From Pseudonocardia sp. EC080619-01 (lineage in GTDB: Bacteria; Actinomycetota; Actinomycetes; Mycobacteriales; Pseudonocardiaceae): 64,000 bases of DNA. Below the pieces are notes generated by a model. That model ran no database searches. It was not told where the DNA came from and saw only the letters and a program-made list of their open reading frames with translations. Position numbers and translations under genes: made by a program. The number at the start of each line of letters is the position of its first letter. Position 1 is the stretch's first letter. Below, one piece after another: positions 53,893 to 63,026 of the stretch. The stretch is taken from NCBI RefSeq assembly GCF_001420995.1, contig NZ_CP012184.1:3642501-3706500 (forward strand). Direction: 5' to 3'.

Positions 53893-54498
53893 ATGGCTCG
53901 CTACACCGGCCCCATGACCCGCAAGTCCCGCCGACTGAAGACCGACCTCGTCGGCGGCGACCAGGCGTTCGAGCGTCGTCCCTACCCGCCCGGCCAGCAC
54001 GGCCGGATCCGGATCAAGGAGACCGAGTACCTCCTGCAGCTGCAGGAGAAGCAGAAGGCCCGCTTCGGGTACGGCCTGCAGGAGAAGCAGCTGCGCGCCT
54101 ACTACGAGGAGGCGCACCGCCGGGAGGGCAAGACCGGCGACGAGCTGCTGCAGATCCTCGAGTCGCGCCTCGACAACGTCGTGTACCGCGCCGGCCTGGC
54201 GCGCACCCGGCGGATGGCTCGCCAGCTGGTGAACCACGGCCACTTCCTGGTCAACGGGAAGAAGGTCGACATCCCCAGCTTCAAGGTCTCGAAGTACGAC
54301 ATCATCGACGTGCGGGAGAAGTCGCGTAACACCGACCCGTTCGTCATCGCCAAGGAGACCCAGGGCGACCGCCCGGTCCCGGCGTGGCTGCAGGTCGTTC
54401 CGTCGACCCTGCGCATCCTCGTCCACCAGCTGCCCGAGCGCGCTCAGATCGACACACAGGTCACCGAGCAGCTCATCGTCGAGTACTACTCGAAGTAG
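53893..54498 (+). CDS. rpsD: 30S ribosomal protein S4
   Basis: 201 residues with the S4 RNA-binding domain (LESRLDNVVYRAGLARTRRM; NHGHFLVNGKKVDIPSFKV). No zinc Cys cluster, so it is the C- form. S4 is the alpha-operon repressor in E. coli; two stem structures lie between this gene and rpoA. Confidence 0.97.
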   Translation: MARYTGPMTRKSRRLKTDLVGGDQAFERRPYPPGQHGRIRIKETEYLLQLQEKQKARFGYGLQEKQLRAYYEEAHRREGKTGDELLQILESRLDNVVYRAGLARTRRMARQLVNHGHFLVNGKKVDIPSFKVSKYDIIDVREKSRNTDPFVIAKETQGDRPVPAWLQVVPSTLRILVHQLPERAQIDTQVTEQLIVEYYSK

Positions 54499-54507
54499 CT
54501 CGACACC

Positions 54508-54536
54508 CCCGCCGCCCCGCAGGGAGGGGCGGCGGG
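54508..54536 (+). terminator. Hairpin with T-rich flank between rpsD and rpoA
   Basis: An 11-bp perfect stem (54508-54518 with 54526-54536), followed by TTCT. It could be a partial terminator that tunes RpoA relative to ribosomal proteins. Confidence 0.5.
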
Positions 54537-54542
54537 TTCTCA

Positions 54543-54570
54543 CTGCGACATCAAATAGCGGTTGTCGCAG
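54543..54570 (+). promoter_or_regulatory. Inverted repeat upstream of rpoA
   Basis: CTGCGACA (54543-54550) and TGTCGCAG (54563-54570) with an AT-rich 12-nt centre, ending 21 nt before the rpoA ATG. It may be an operator or a leader hairpin. Confidence 0.45.
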
Positions 54571-54591
54571 GTGCGAAGGAGGCACACACCC

Positions 54592-55644
54592 ATGCTGATC
54601 TCTCAGCGACCCTCTCTCACCGAGGACGTCGTCACCGAGACCCGGTCGCGGTTCGTCATCGAGCCGCTCGAGCCGGGCTTCGGCTACACCCTCGGGAACT
54701 CCCTGCGCCGGACGCTGCTCTCGTCCATCCCCGGTGCCGCCGTCACGTCCATCCGGATCGACGGCGTCCTGCACGAGTTCACCACCGTGCCGGGGGTCAA
54801 GGAGGATGTCACCGACATCATCCTGAACCTCAAGGAGCTCGTCGTGAGCTCCGAGGAGGACGAGCCGGTGACCATGTACCTGCGCAAGCAGGGCCCGGGC
54901 GCGGTCACCGCGGGCGACATCGTGCCGCCCGCCGGTGTCACCGTGCACAACCCGGACCTGCACATCGCCTCGCTGAACGACAAGGGCCGGCTCGAGGTCG
55001 AGCTCGTCGTCGAGCGGGGTCGCGGGTACGTCCCGGCGATGCAGAACAAGGCGACCGGCGCCGAGATCGGCCGGATCCCGGTCGACTCGATTTACTCGCC
55101 GGTGCTCAAGGTGACCTACAAGGTCGAGGCCACGCGAGTCGAGCAGCGCACCGACTTCGACAAGCTGGTGCTCGACGTCGAGTCGAAGCCGTCCATCACC
55201 CCGCGGGACGCGCTGGCGTCGTCCGGCAAGACCCTGGTCGAGCTGTTCGGCCTGGCCCGCGAGCTGAACGTGGACGCCGAGGGCATCGAGATCGGCCCCT
55301 CCCCGCAGGAGGCGGACACCATCGCGGCGTTCGCGATGCCGATCGAGGAGCTGGACCTCACGGTCCGGTCCTACAACTGCCTCAAGCGCGAGGGCATCCA
55401 CACGGTCGGCGAGCTGGTCGGCCGCAGCGAGGCGGACCTGCTCGACATCCGCAACTTCGGCGCCAAGTCGATCGACGAGGTCAAGATGAAGCTCGTCGGT
55501 CTCGGCCTGGCCCTCAAGGACAGCCCGCCCGGGTTCGACCCGTCGGCGGCGGCGGCCGAGTACGGCGTCGACGGTGGCAGCGGGTTCGACCCGGACACCT
55601 TCGGTGACGACGGTCAGGACTACGCAGAAACGGAGCAGTTGTAG
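54592..55644 (+). CDS. rpoA: DNA-directed RNA polymerase subunit alpha
   Basis: 350 residues from the ATG at 54592 ([20 protein letters not shown]), preceded by GAAGGAGG. It has the N-terminal assembly domain with [20 protein letters not shown] and the C-terminal domain with [20 protein letters not shown] and [17 protein letters not shown] for UP-element/activator contact. It ends AETEQL as in mycobacteria. Confidence 0.98.
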   Translation: MLISQRPSLTEDVVTETRSRFVIEPLEPGFGYTLGNSLRRTLLSSIPGAAVTSIRIDGVLHEFTTVPGVKEDVTDIILNLKELVVSSEEDEPVTMYLRKQGPGAVTAGDIVPPAGVTVHNPDLHIASLNDKGRLEVELVVERGRGYVPAMQNKATGAEIGRIPVDSIYSPVLKVTYKVEATRVEQRTDFDKLVLDVESKPSITPRDALASSGKTLVELFGLARELNVDAEGIEIGPSPQEADTIAAFAMPIEELDLTVRSYNCLKREGIHTVGELVGRSEADLLDIRNFGAKSIDEVKMKLVGLGLALKDSPPGFDPSAAAAEYGVDGGSGFDPDTFGDDGQDYAETEQL

Positions 55645-55646
55645 CC

Positions 55647-56357
55647 ATGCCCCAGCCCACCAAGGGAACCCGCCTCGGCGGGTCGCCCGCGCACCAGCGG
55701 CTGATCCTGGCCAACCTGGCGACCTCGCTGTTCGAACACGGCCGGATCACCACCACCGAGGCCAAGGCCCGGCGGCTGCGTCCGTACGCGGAGCGGCTGA
55801 TCACCAAGGCCAAGGCCGGCGACCTGCACAACCGGCGCGAGATCATGAAGGTGATCCGCGACAAGTCGGTCGTGCACCGTCTCGTCACCGAGATCGGTCC
55901 GTTCTTCTCGGACCGCAACGGTGGCTACACCCGGATCACCAAGACGATGCCGCGCAAGGGCGACAACGCCCCGATGGCGGTCATCGAGCTGGTCCAGCAG
56001 AAGACGGTCACCGACGAGGCGAACCGCGCGCGCCGCGCCGCCGCGTCCCAGGCCACCACCGAGGCCCCGGCCGAGGAGACCGCACCGGAGGAGACCGCCG
56101 CCGAGGCGACCACCACCGACGCCGTCGCCGAGGCCACCGAGGCTCCGTACGGCGAGGGCAGCCACGCCCCGCTGGAGGACCCGGCGCAGGCCCCGGAGGG
56201 CTTCGAGATCAAGGGCAACGACGACTCGAAGCTCTACCACGTCCCCGGTTCGTCGCACTACGACCGGACCGTGGCCGAGGTCTGGTTCGCCTCCGAGGAG
56301 GCCGCCGAGGCCGCCGGTTTCGCGAAGCCGGCGTCCCAGCAGGAGTCCGGCTCCTGA
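55647..56357 (+). CDS. rplQ: 50S ribosomal protein L17 with C-terminal sunset-type domain
   Basis: 236 residues, almost twice the ~120 of standard L17. Residues 1-120 are canonical L17 ([20 protein letters not shown]). A disordered Ala/Thr/Glu linker (~121-184) follows, then a compact module at ~185-228 ([40 protein letters not shown]) that matches the actinobacterial sunset domain, a relative of the Ada-type metal-binding fold. Its role on a ribosomal protein is unknown. Confidence 0.95.
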   Translation: MPQPTKGTRLGGSPAHQRLILANLATSLFEHGRITTTEAKARRLRPYAERLITKAKAGDLHNRREIMKVIRDKSVVHRLVTEIGPFFSDRNGGYTRITKTMPRKGDNAPMAVIELVQQKTVTDEANRARRAAASQATTEAPAEETAPEETAAEATTTDAVAEATEAPYGEGSHAPLEDPAQAPEGFEIKGNDDSKLYHVPGSSHYDRTVAEVWFASEEAAEAAGFAKPASQQESGS

Positions 56358-56372
56358 CCGGTCCGCACCACT

Positions 56373-56409
56373 CCGACGAGCCCGCCGTCCCCGACGGCGG
56401 GCTCGTCGG
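56373..56409 (+). terminator. Terminator hairpin after rplQ
   Basis: A 17-bp perfect stem (56373-56389 with 56393-56409) and CCC loop, 15 nt after the rplQ stop. It favours a truA start downstream of it. Confidence 0.6.
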
Positions 56410-56428
56410 CGTTTCCGGGCCGGTCCGG

Positions 56429-57235
56429 GTGCGCCTCGACATCGCGTACGACGGCACCGACTTCTCCGGCTGGGCGATCCAGCCGACCCGCCGCACCGTC
56501 CAGGGCGTGCTCACCGACGCGCTGTCGACCGTGCTGCGCACCCCGCTGCGGCTCACCGTCGCCGGCCGGACCGACGCGGGGGTCCACGCGTCCGGGCAGG
56601 TCGCGCACGTCGACGTCCCCGCGGAGCTCGATCCGCAGCTGGACGGGCTGCTCCGACGGCTCAACCGGTTCCTGCCGCCCGACGTCCGGGTCCGGGCGAC
56701 GACCCGGGTCCCGGAGACCTTCGACGCCCGGTTCTCCGCGCTCCGCAGGCACTACCGCTACCGGGTCACCACCGCGTCGTTCGGGGCCGAGCCGCTGCGC
56801 GCCCGCGAGACGGTGGCCTGGCCCCATCCGCTCGACCCGGCGCTCATGAACGCCGCGTCCGCGCTGATGGTGGGCGAGCACGACTTCGCCGCGTTCTGCA
56901 AACGCCGGGAGGGCGCCACCACGGTGCGGGCGCTGCAACGCTTCGAGTGGGACCCGGCGCCGGGGGAGCCCGGTGTGCTGGTCGCGTCGGTGTCGGCCGA
57001 CGCGTTCTGCCACTCGATGGTCCGCAGCCTGGTCGGCGCGGTGTTCGAGGTGGGCCGTGGGCACCGGCCCCCGGAGTGGCCCGCCGAGCTGCTGGCGCGG
57101 ACGTCGCGGGCGTCGGAGGTGACGGTCGCGCCGCCGCACGGGTTGTCGCTGACCGGCGTCGACTACCCCGCCGACGACGAGCTGGCCGCCCGGGCCGAGC
57201 AGACCCGGCGGATCCGGGTCCCCGGCGCCTCCTGA
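56429..57235 (+). CDS. truA: tRNA pseudouridine(38-40) synthase TruA
   Basis: 268 residues from the GTG at 56429 ([20 protein letters not shown]). The catalytic Asp49 is in [10 protein letters not shown]. The frame is open upstream, but there it runs through the hairpin and has no standard start close by. No strong ribosome-binding site is visible, so the start is uncertain. It modifies U38-U40 in the tRNA anticodon arm. Confidence 0.9.
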   Translation: MRLDIAYDGTDFSGWAIQPTRRTVQGVLTDALSTVLRTPLRLTVAGRTDAGVHASGQVAHVDVPAELDPQLDGLLRRLNRFLPPDVRVRATTRVPETFDARFSALRRHYRYRVTTASFGAEPLRARETVAWPHPLDPALMNAASALMVGEHDFAAFCKRREGATTVRALQRFEWDPAPGEPGVLVASVSADAFCHSMVRSLVGAVFEVGRGHRPPEWPAELLARTSRASEVTVAPPHGLSLTGVDYPADDELAARAEQTRRIRVPGAS

Positions 57236-57257
57236 TCCGTCGTGCCGGCGGTACCGC

Positions 57258-57704
57258 TCAGTCCCGGGCGGTCCAGGCCGGGTGCGGCGGTCCCGCCGGT
57301 CGCCGCGACGGGCGGTGTGCCAGCACCACGGCGACGCACAGCCACAGCACCGACCCGAGCCACGCGAGCAGCGAGAGCATGCCGATCCCGGTCACGACGG
57401 CCGGGACCTCCGCCCCGGACCCGGCCATGATCGGCGCGTGCGCGCGGACGTCGTCGAAGTCCGGCACGGTCAGGGCCGCCAGGAGCAGGAACCCGGCGCA
57501 CGACAGGAACGGCGCGGCGAGCGCCCGCTCCAGCACCCGCCGCCGGAACACGACGCTCGACAGGGCCGTCGGGACCAGCGGAACGAGCAGACCCACGATC
57601 GTCACCACCAGGAAGAACAGCAGCCAGCCCGGCGCAGTGAGGCGCAGCCCGGCGGCGGCCAGGACCGCGACCACCTGCAGGGTGAGGTTCCAGCTCGTCC
57701 GCAT
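57258..57704 (-). CDS. Small integral membrane protein of unknown function
   Basis: 148 residues, MRTSWNLTLQVVAVLAAAGL. Four predicted membrane helices (about 6-22, 27-46, 62-82, 105-128) with a short basic Pro-rich C-terminus. No family recognised. It is convergent with truA (22-nt gap) and lies 44 nt downstream of the ABC-transporter operon stop, so it may be the operon's last gene. Confidence 0.65.
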   Translation of the reverse strand: MRTSWNLTLQVVAVLAAAGLRLTAPGWLLFFLVVTIVGLLVPLVPTALSSVVFRRRVLERALAAPFLSCAGFLLLAALTVPDFDDVRAHAPIMAGSGAEVPAVVTGIGMLSLLAWLGSVLWLCVAVVLAHRPSRRPAGPPHPAWTARD

Positions 57705-57748
57705 GGGGTGAGTCTGTCGCCCGCGGCCGCGACGGCGGCTCCGTACGA

Positions 57749-58429
57749 CTACCCGGTCCAGGGGCACGGACGGACCCGGCTCCACGGGCGGACGACCTCG
57801 CCGGCCCACGCGCCGAGCAACGGCTCGTCGTGGCTGACGGCCAGTACCCCGAGACCACGTCCGGTGACCTCGTCGGCGACGACCGAGACCAGCGCGGCGG
57901 TGGTGGAGGCGTCGAGCATCGCCGTCATCTCGTCGCACAGCAGGTAGTCCGGCTCCGGGGCGAGCGCCCGCGCGAGGCAGGCCCGCTGGAGCTGGCCGTC
58001 GGAGACCTCGTGCGGGTGCCGCGTGCGCAGCTCCGGGGTGAGCCCGACGAGGTCGGCGATCTCGTCGACCCGTGCGGTCACAGCGGGATCCGGCGTGCCC
58101 GCCGCGCGGAGCGGCTCGGCGACGATCCGGTCCAGGGTCAGCCGGGGGTCGGTGGACGCCCGCGGCGACTGGAACACCACGCCGATGCGCCGCCGCAGTG
58201 CCGCGGGTGCGCCGAACCGGTACCGGTGGACCGGCTCCCCGCCGACCGTCACCGTTCCCGACCAGGGGGCGTGCAGCAGGGCCAGTACCCGGGTCAGCGT
58301 CGACTTCCCGCATCCGGACGGGCCGGCCAGGCCGAGCACGACCCCCGGCTCGACGGTGAGGTCGACGTCGTCGACGACGGGGTGTCCCCGCCGCCACCCG
58401 GCGGTGACGGACTCCGCGCGCAGGCTCAT
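57749..58429 (-). CDS. Peptide/nickel-type ABC transporter ATPase, second (DppF/NikE-like)
   Basis: 226 residues from the ATG at 58429. Walker A GPSGCGKS, Walker B YLLCDEMTAMLD, and H-loop SHD. The signature is VSDGQLQR instead of LSGGQ, a degenerate form. It lacks the C-terminal oligopeptide/HPY extension, so it is short for the family. It overlaps the first ATPase gene by 4 nt. Confidence 0.87.
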   Translation of the reverse strand: MSLRAESVTAGWRRGHPVVDDVDLTVEPGVVLGLAGPSGCGKSTLTRVLALLHAPWSGTVTVGGEPVHRYRFGAPAALRRRIGVVFQSPRASTDPRLTLDRIVAEPLRAAGTPDPAVTARVDEIADLVGLTPELRTRHPHEVSDGQLQRACLARALAPEPDYLLCDEMTAMLDASTTAALVSVVADEVTGRGLGVLAVSHDEPLLGAWAGEVVRPWSRVRPCPWTG

Positions 58430-59388
58430 CGGGCCCCCTCCGGGACGTGGCACGACACCCGGCGGTCGCCGTAGGACACCGGCTCGGGATCGCCCGAGCA
58501 GGACGCCGACACCGCGCACCGGGGAGCGAACGGACAGCCGTCGGGCAGCGCGGACAGCTCGGGCGGGTGCCCCGGGACCGGGGTGAACCCGGCGCCGGGG
58601 AGGGCCCCGAGCAGGCCCGCCGTGTACGGGTGCCAGGGCTCGGCGACGACGTCGTCGGCCGGTCCGGTCTCGACCAGGCGCGAGGCGTACATGACGGCGA
58701 TGTCGTCGGCCACGTCCCGGGCCGCCCGCAGGTCGTGGGTGATGAGCAGGACGGCGTGCCCCTCGTCCGCGAGCCCGGCCAGCAGGGCGGTCACGTGCTC
58801 GACGAGCGGGCGGTCGAGGCCCGCGGTCGGCTCGTCGGCCAGCAGCACCGGCGGGTTCCCGGCCAGCGCGGACGCCAGCCCGGCCCGCTGGGCCTGGCCG
58901 CCGGAGAGCTCGTGCGGGTAGAGCCCGAGCACGTGCGCGGGCAGCGCGGCCCGGTCGAGGAGCTCGGCCGCCGTCGTGTCCGTGCCGAGCCGGGCGACCG
59001 TCTCCCGGAGCTGGGCGCCGACGGTGCGGGTCGGCGTGAGGTGGGAGGCGGCGGACTGCGGGACCAGGCCGATGAGGCGTCCGCGGACGCGGTCGCGCAG
59101 CACCGCCTCCGGGGCGGTGAGCAGCTCGACGGTCCCGGCGCCGTCCGGGGTGGACAGCACGGCCGACCCGCGCACCGACGCGGTCCCCGGGAGCAGTCCG
59201 GTCAGCGCCTCGGCGAGGACCGACTTCCCGCAGCCGGACTCACCGACCAGGGCGGTGAGGCGTCCACCGCGCAGGGTCAGGCCGGCGCCGGTCACCGCGC
59301 GGACGGTCCGGGCGCGCGGACCGCGACCGACGCGGAACGCCACATCGAGATCGCGGACGGTGAGCACGTCCGTCCCACGGGCGCTCAC
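58426..59388 (-). CDS. Peptide/nickel-type ABC transporter ATPase, first (DppD/NikD-like)
   Basis: 320 residues from the GTG at 59388, in a GTGA overlap with the permease gene. Walker A GESGCGKS, signature LSGGQAQR and Walker B VLLADEPTAGLD are all canonical. The C-terminal oligo-HPY region has CPFAPRCAVSASC, which in this family can hold an iron-sulfur cluster. It pairs with the second ATPase as the heterodimeric motor. Confidence 0.9.
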   Translation of the reverse strand: MSARGTDVLTVRDLDVAFRVGRGPRARTVRAVTGAGLTLRGGRLTALVGESGCGKSVLAEALTGLLPGTASVRGSAVLSTPDGAGTVELLTAPEAVLRDRVRGRLIGLVPQSAASHLTPTRTVGAQLRETVARLGTDTTAAELLDRAALPAHVLGLYPHELSGGQAQRAGLASALAGNPPVLLADEPTAGLDRPLVEHVTALLAGLADEGHAVLLITHDLRAARDVADDIAVMYASRLVETGPADDVVAEPWHPYTAGLLGALPGAGFTPVPGHPPELSALPDGCPFAPRCAVSASCSGDPEPVSYGDRRVSCHVPEGAR

Positions 59389-60308
59389 AGCGCCTGCTCC
59401 GAGCGGCGGCGGGGCAGGGTCCGGTCCCGCCACCACGCTGCGATCCCGGCGACGCACAGCGTCGTCGCCGCCAGCAGGACGCTCGGGAACACCACGATCC
59501 ACCAGGATCCGAGGAGCACCGCCTGCCGCCCCTCACCGAGGATCGTCCCGAGGCTCGCCAGGTGCGGTGGCAGCCCGAGCCCGAGGAAGCTCAGCGCCGT
59601 CTCGTGCCACACCGCGTGCGGGAGGATCAGCACGGCGGACAGCACCGCCTGCGGGACGACCGCGGGGAGCAGGTGCCGCCGCAGCACCCGGAGCCGGGAC
59701 GCCCCGCCGGAGATCGCGGCGTCGACGAACGGGCGCTCGCGCAGCGAGAGGATCTCCGAGCGGACGACGCGGGCGACGGTCGTCCAGTGGGTGAGGCCGA
59801 TCGAGGCGATCACCGCGAGCACGCTGCCCCGGTACAGCGCGACGATCACGATCCCGAGCAGCAGGTGCGGGACCGCGTTGACCGCGTCGACGACCCGCAT
59901 CAGCAGTCGGTCGTACCAGCCGCCGAGCAGCCCGGACAGCGCCCCGAACAGGGTGCCGATCACCGTCGAGAGCACCGCACAGGCCGCCGCGACCTGCAGC
60001 GACACCCACAGGCCCGCGAACGAGCGCAACAGGACGTCCCGGCCGACCGAGTCGGTGCCGAACGGGTGCGCCACCGAGGGGGCCTGCCGGATCGCGGTGT
60101 AGTCGACCAGGCCCTCGTCGAGACCGCCGAGCCACGGGACGAGGGCGGCGGCGAGCACCAGCAGCGTCAGTCCGGACGCGCCCGCGACCAGCCGGGCCCG
60201 GCCCGACGAGCGACGCCCGCGCGGCGAGCCGGGACGGGGCCGCCCGGCCGGGCGCCACGGCCCGGGATCGGGGTGGTGCGTCCCGGTGTGCAGAGCGAGG
60301 TCAGACAT
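59385..60308 (-). CDS. ABC transporter permease, DppC-like
   Basis: 307 residues. It has an N-terminal Pro/Arg-rich cytosolic segment, six hydrophobic helices, and the permease EAA-type loop around AAISGGASRLRVLRRHLLPA. It overlaps the DppB-like gene by 8 nt. Confidence 0.9.
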   Translation of the reverse strand: MSDLALHTGTHHPDPGPWRPAGRPRPGSPRGRRSSGRARLVAGASGLTLLVLAAALVPWLGGLDEGLVDYTAIRQAPSVAHPFGTDSVGRDVLLRSFAGLWVSLQVAAACAVLSTVIGTLFGALSGLLGGWYDRLLMRVVDAVNAVPHLLLGIVIVALYRGSVLAVIASIGLTHWTTVARVVRSEILSLRERPFVDAAISGGASRLRVLRRHLLPAVVPQAVLSAVLILPHAVWHETALSFLGLGLPPHLASLGTILGEGRQAVLLGSWWIVVFPSVLLAATTLCVAGIAAWWRDRTLPRRRSEQAL

Positions 60309-61305
60309 CGGCGACCACCCGGGGATCGAGGAGCAGGACGGTCAGGTCGGCGACCAGCGACCCGGCGAGCACCGCCACGGCGGACAGCAGGGTGAGCGCG
60401 GCGAGCAGCGGGAAGTCCACCGCGAGCGCCGCGGTGACGACCGCGGCCGCGATGCCCGGCCAGGAGAAGACCGTCTCCACCAGCACCGCGCCGGTGACGA
60501 GCTCGGGCAGCCGGTTGCCGAGGACGGTGACGAACGGCAGCAGCGCGGTCGGCAGCGCGTGCCGCAGCACGACGACGCGCTCCGGGAGGCCGCGGGCCCG
60601 GGCACCCGCGACGTGGTCGTCGTCCAGCGCGGAGATCAGCGAGGCCCGCACGTGCAGCACCAGCCACGGCGTCTGGGACACCCCCAGCACCACCGCAGGC
60701 AGGACGAGGTGCCGGGCGACCTGACCGGCCGTCGGTGCGGCACCGGCGTCGGTGAGCCCGGCGACCGGCAGCACCGGCCAGGCGACGGCGAAGACCGCGA
60801 TCGCCGCGAGCGCCAGGACGAACGGCGGCAGGCCCTCCAAGGTGTGCCCGACGGCGGTGACGGCCCGGTCGAACCAGCCGCCCTGCCGCCACGCCGCCGC
60901 CGTCCCGGCCGCCAGCGCGAGGACCAGGGACACCAGCAGGGCGCAGACGACGAGCAGCAGCGTCCACGGCAGCCGCTCGGCGACCACCTGGGCGACCGGC
61001 TGGCGCATCGACAGGCTCTGCCCGAGATCACCGGTGAGCAGCCCGCCCAGCCACCGGCCGAGCTGGTCGAACACCCCGCCGTCCAGGCCGAGCGCGCGTT
61101 CCGCGGCGGCGATCTCCTCGTCGCCGGCGGAGAAGATCCCGACCCCGAAGTACTGGTACACCGGCCGGAACGGCGACGCCGCGGCGAGCAGGAACACCCC
61201 GACCGCGACGATCACGACCGTGGGGACACCGAGCAGGACCCGGAGCCCGACCAGTCGGGCGACCGCGCGTCCCCGCCGGCGCTCGGGTGGCGCGATCGCC
61301 GTCAC
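60301..61305 (-). CDS. ABC transporter permease, DppB-like
   Basis: 334 residues from the GTG at 61305; the open frame upstream overlaps the binding-protein gene. Conserved features are GDLGQSLSMRQPVAQVVAER and the EAA loop AGARARGLPERVVVLRHALPTA. About six membrane helices. Overlaps the binding-protein stop by 4 nt. Confidence 0.9.
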   Translation of the reverse strand: MTAIAPPERRRGRAVARLVGLRVLLGVPTVVIVAVGVFLLAAASPFRPVYQYFGVGIFSAGDEEIAAAERALGLDGGVFDQLGRWLGGLLTGDLGQSLSMRQPVAQVVAERLPWTLLLVVCALLVSLVLALAAGTAAAWRQGGWFDRAVTAVGHTLEGLPPFVLALAAIAVFAVAWPVLPVAGLTDAGAAPTAGQVARHLVLPAVVLGVSQTPWLVLHVRASLISALDDDHVAGARARGLPERVVVLRHALPTALLPFVTVLGNRLPELVTGAVLVETVFSWPGIAAAVVTAALAVDFPLLAALTLLSAVAVLAGSLVADLTVLLLDPRVVADV

Positions 61306-62909
61306 TGCTTCGGCGTCCAGTCCTCGAGGTTCCACCACGGGCCCCACGTGACGCCGTGCGTGTGCGGCTCGACGACCTCGACGTAGCCGTCCCAGCTGTC
61401 GCGGGAGACGTAGCTGTGCCCCACGAACACCAGGAAGACCATCCCGGGATCGGCGGCGTAGGCCCGCTGGAACGCGCGGATCTGCTCGTCGCGGGCGGCG
61501 TCGTCGGGGGCGCGCAGTGCGGCGTCGAGGGCCGCGTCGACCTGCGGATTCGAGTACGAGCCCGGGTTGTTGAAGCCGTCGGCCGCGTTCGACGAGTGCA
61601 GCAGCTGCCAGGACTTGAAGCCCGGGTCGAACGGATCGCCGCCGCCGAGGACGAGTGCGTCCCGGCCCATCCGGGGCTCGATGGCCTCCCAGCCCAGGCC
61701 CTCCAGCCGCACGTCGATCCCGGCGGCGCGGGCGTCGGAGGCGAACGCCTGCGCGAGGTCCCGCCGGATGGTGTCGGTGGCCGGGTACATCAGGGAGAAG
61801 CTCGCGGCCTGCCCGTTCCGGGCGCGGACGCCGTCCGGGCCGGGTGCCCAGCCGGCCTCGTCGAGCAGCCGGGCCACCCCGGCGGGGTCGAAGTCGAAGG
61901 CGGCGGACGGCTCGACCTGCTCGGGCAGGGCGTCCGGGATCGGGTTCGAGGCCGGCCGCCCCTGCCCGGCGAGCAGCGCGTCGACCATGCCCTGCCGGTT
62001 CACCGCCCTGTTCAGCGCGGCCCGGATCGCCGGGTCCGCCGTCACCGGGTTCGCGAACGGCAGCGCGATCGTGCGGTAGTCGGCCGACGAGTGCTCCCGC
62101 AGCGCCATGCCGCTCTGCGCGGCGACCGCCTTCGCCAGGGCCGGGGGCAGGACGGTGCCGTCGAACTCGCCCGCGCCGACCCGCTGGGCGCGCGTGTTGT
62201 CGTCGGTCGCGAAGACGACGGTCACCCGCTTCACCGCGGGCGCACCGCCCCAGTAGCCCTCGTGGGCCTGCAGCACCATCGCGTCGCCGCGGCGCCACTC
62301 GACGAGCGAGTAGGGGCCGGTGCCGACCGGCCGGGTGTTCACCGGGAGGTCGGCGACGGGCCCGCCGTCCTGCAGCACCTCGGAGGGGAGGATCCCCGAG
62401 GTGAGGCGGGCGGGGAACGCCCCGTAGGCGTAGGACAGGTCGAACCGGACGGCGTCCGTGCCGACGGGTTCGACCCGCTCGAGCATCGGGACGGCGGAGC
62501 CGATCGTCGCCGCCCGGTCCGGCGCCAGGATCGCCCGGTAGGTCGCGACGACGTCCTCTGGTCCGAAGGTGGAGCCGTCGTGGAACGTGACGCCCTGACG
62601 CAGCGGGACGGTCCAGGACCGCCGGTCGGGCGACGGGGTCGCCTCGCCGGCGGCCAGCGCCGGCTGCAGGGCCCGGTCCGCGTCGTGGGCGTAGAGCCCG
62701 TCGTAGAACTTGCTCGCGCCCTCCGCGCCGTACCCGAGCAGCGGGTTGAGGTCGTCGGGCTCGTAGCCGTCGGCGAGGGTCATCGTGGTGGGGTCCCCGG
62801 TGGGAGCGGACTCCCCGGGCGCGGGCGTGGGGGCCGAGCATCCGGCGACGACCAGGGCGGCCAGCAACGGGACGGCGATGTTCCGCAGGGCGATCACGCA
62901 GCGGCACAT
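61302..62909 (-). CDS. Lipoprotein substrate-binding protein of the peptide/nickel ABC family
   Basis: 535 residues from the ATG at 62909, with a lipoprotein signal ending in Val-Ala-Gly-Cys24. It shows family 5 layout (DDLNPLLGYGAEGASKFYDG; RPVGTGPYSLVEWRRGDAMV) and ends HTHGVTWGPWWNLEDWTPKQ. The ligand may be a peptide, nickel or a metallophore; sequence does not decide. The likely promoter overlaps the chosen ATG, so translation might begin at the GTG at 62897. Confidence 0.87.
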   Translation of the reverse strand: MCRCVIALRNIAVPLLAALVVAGCSAPTPAPGESAPTGDPTTMTLADGYEPDDLNPLLGYGAEGASKFYDGLYAHDADRALQPALAAGEATPSPDRRSWTVPLRQGVTFHDGSTFGPEDVVATYRAILAPDRAATIGSAVPMLERVEPVGTDAVRFDLSYAYGAFPARLTSGILPSEVLQDGGPVADLPVNTRPVGTGPYSLVEWRRGDAMVLQAHEGYWGGAPAVKRVTVVFATDDNTRAQRVGAGEFDGTVLPPALAKAVAAQSGMALREHSSADYRTIALPFANPVTADPAIRAALNRAVNRQGMVDALLAGQGRPASNPIPDALPEQVEPSAAFDFDPAGVARLLDEAGWAPGPDGVRARNGQAASFSLMYPATDTIRRDLAQAFASDARAAGIDVRLEGLGWEAIEPRMGRDALVLGGGDPFDPGFKSWQLLHSSNAADGFNNPGSYSNPQVDAALDAALRAPDDAARDEQIRAFQRAYAADPGMVFLVFVGHSYVSRDSWDGYVEVVEPHTHGVTWGPWWNLEDWTPKQ

Positions 62910-62935
62910 TATGTGCAACAACCGAGAGCTGGCAA
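62908..62935 (-). promoter_or_regulatory. Promoter of the ABC-transporter operon
   Basis: On the reverse strand TTGCCA (62935-62930), a 16-nt spacer, then CATAAT (62913-62908). The -10 overlaps the annotated ATG at 62909, which makes a shorter protein starting at the GTG at 62897 plausible. Confidence 0.5.
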
Positions 62936-63012
62936 CGAAACCGGCCGATCGGACAGGTGAGGTACTTCTACGCAGCGTGTGCCGATCCGGCGCGGCCGGG
63001 TGGGTCGCTGCC

Positions 63013-63026
63013 TACCGTCCGGGTGG
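63013..63026 (+). promoter_or_regulatory. Leaderless -10 box before eccB (candidate)
   Basis: TACCGT (63013-63018) ends 7 nt before the GTG at 63026, and no ribosome-binding site lies between. This fits a leaderless transcript. Confidence 0.35.
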
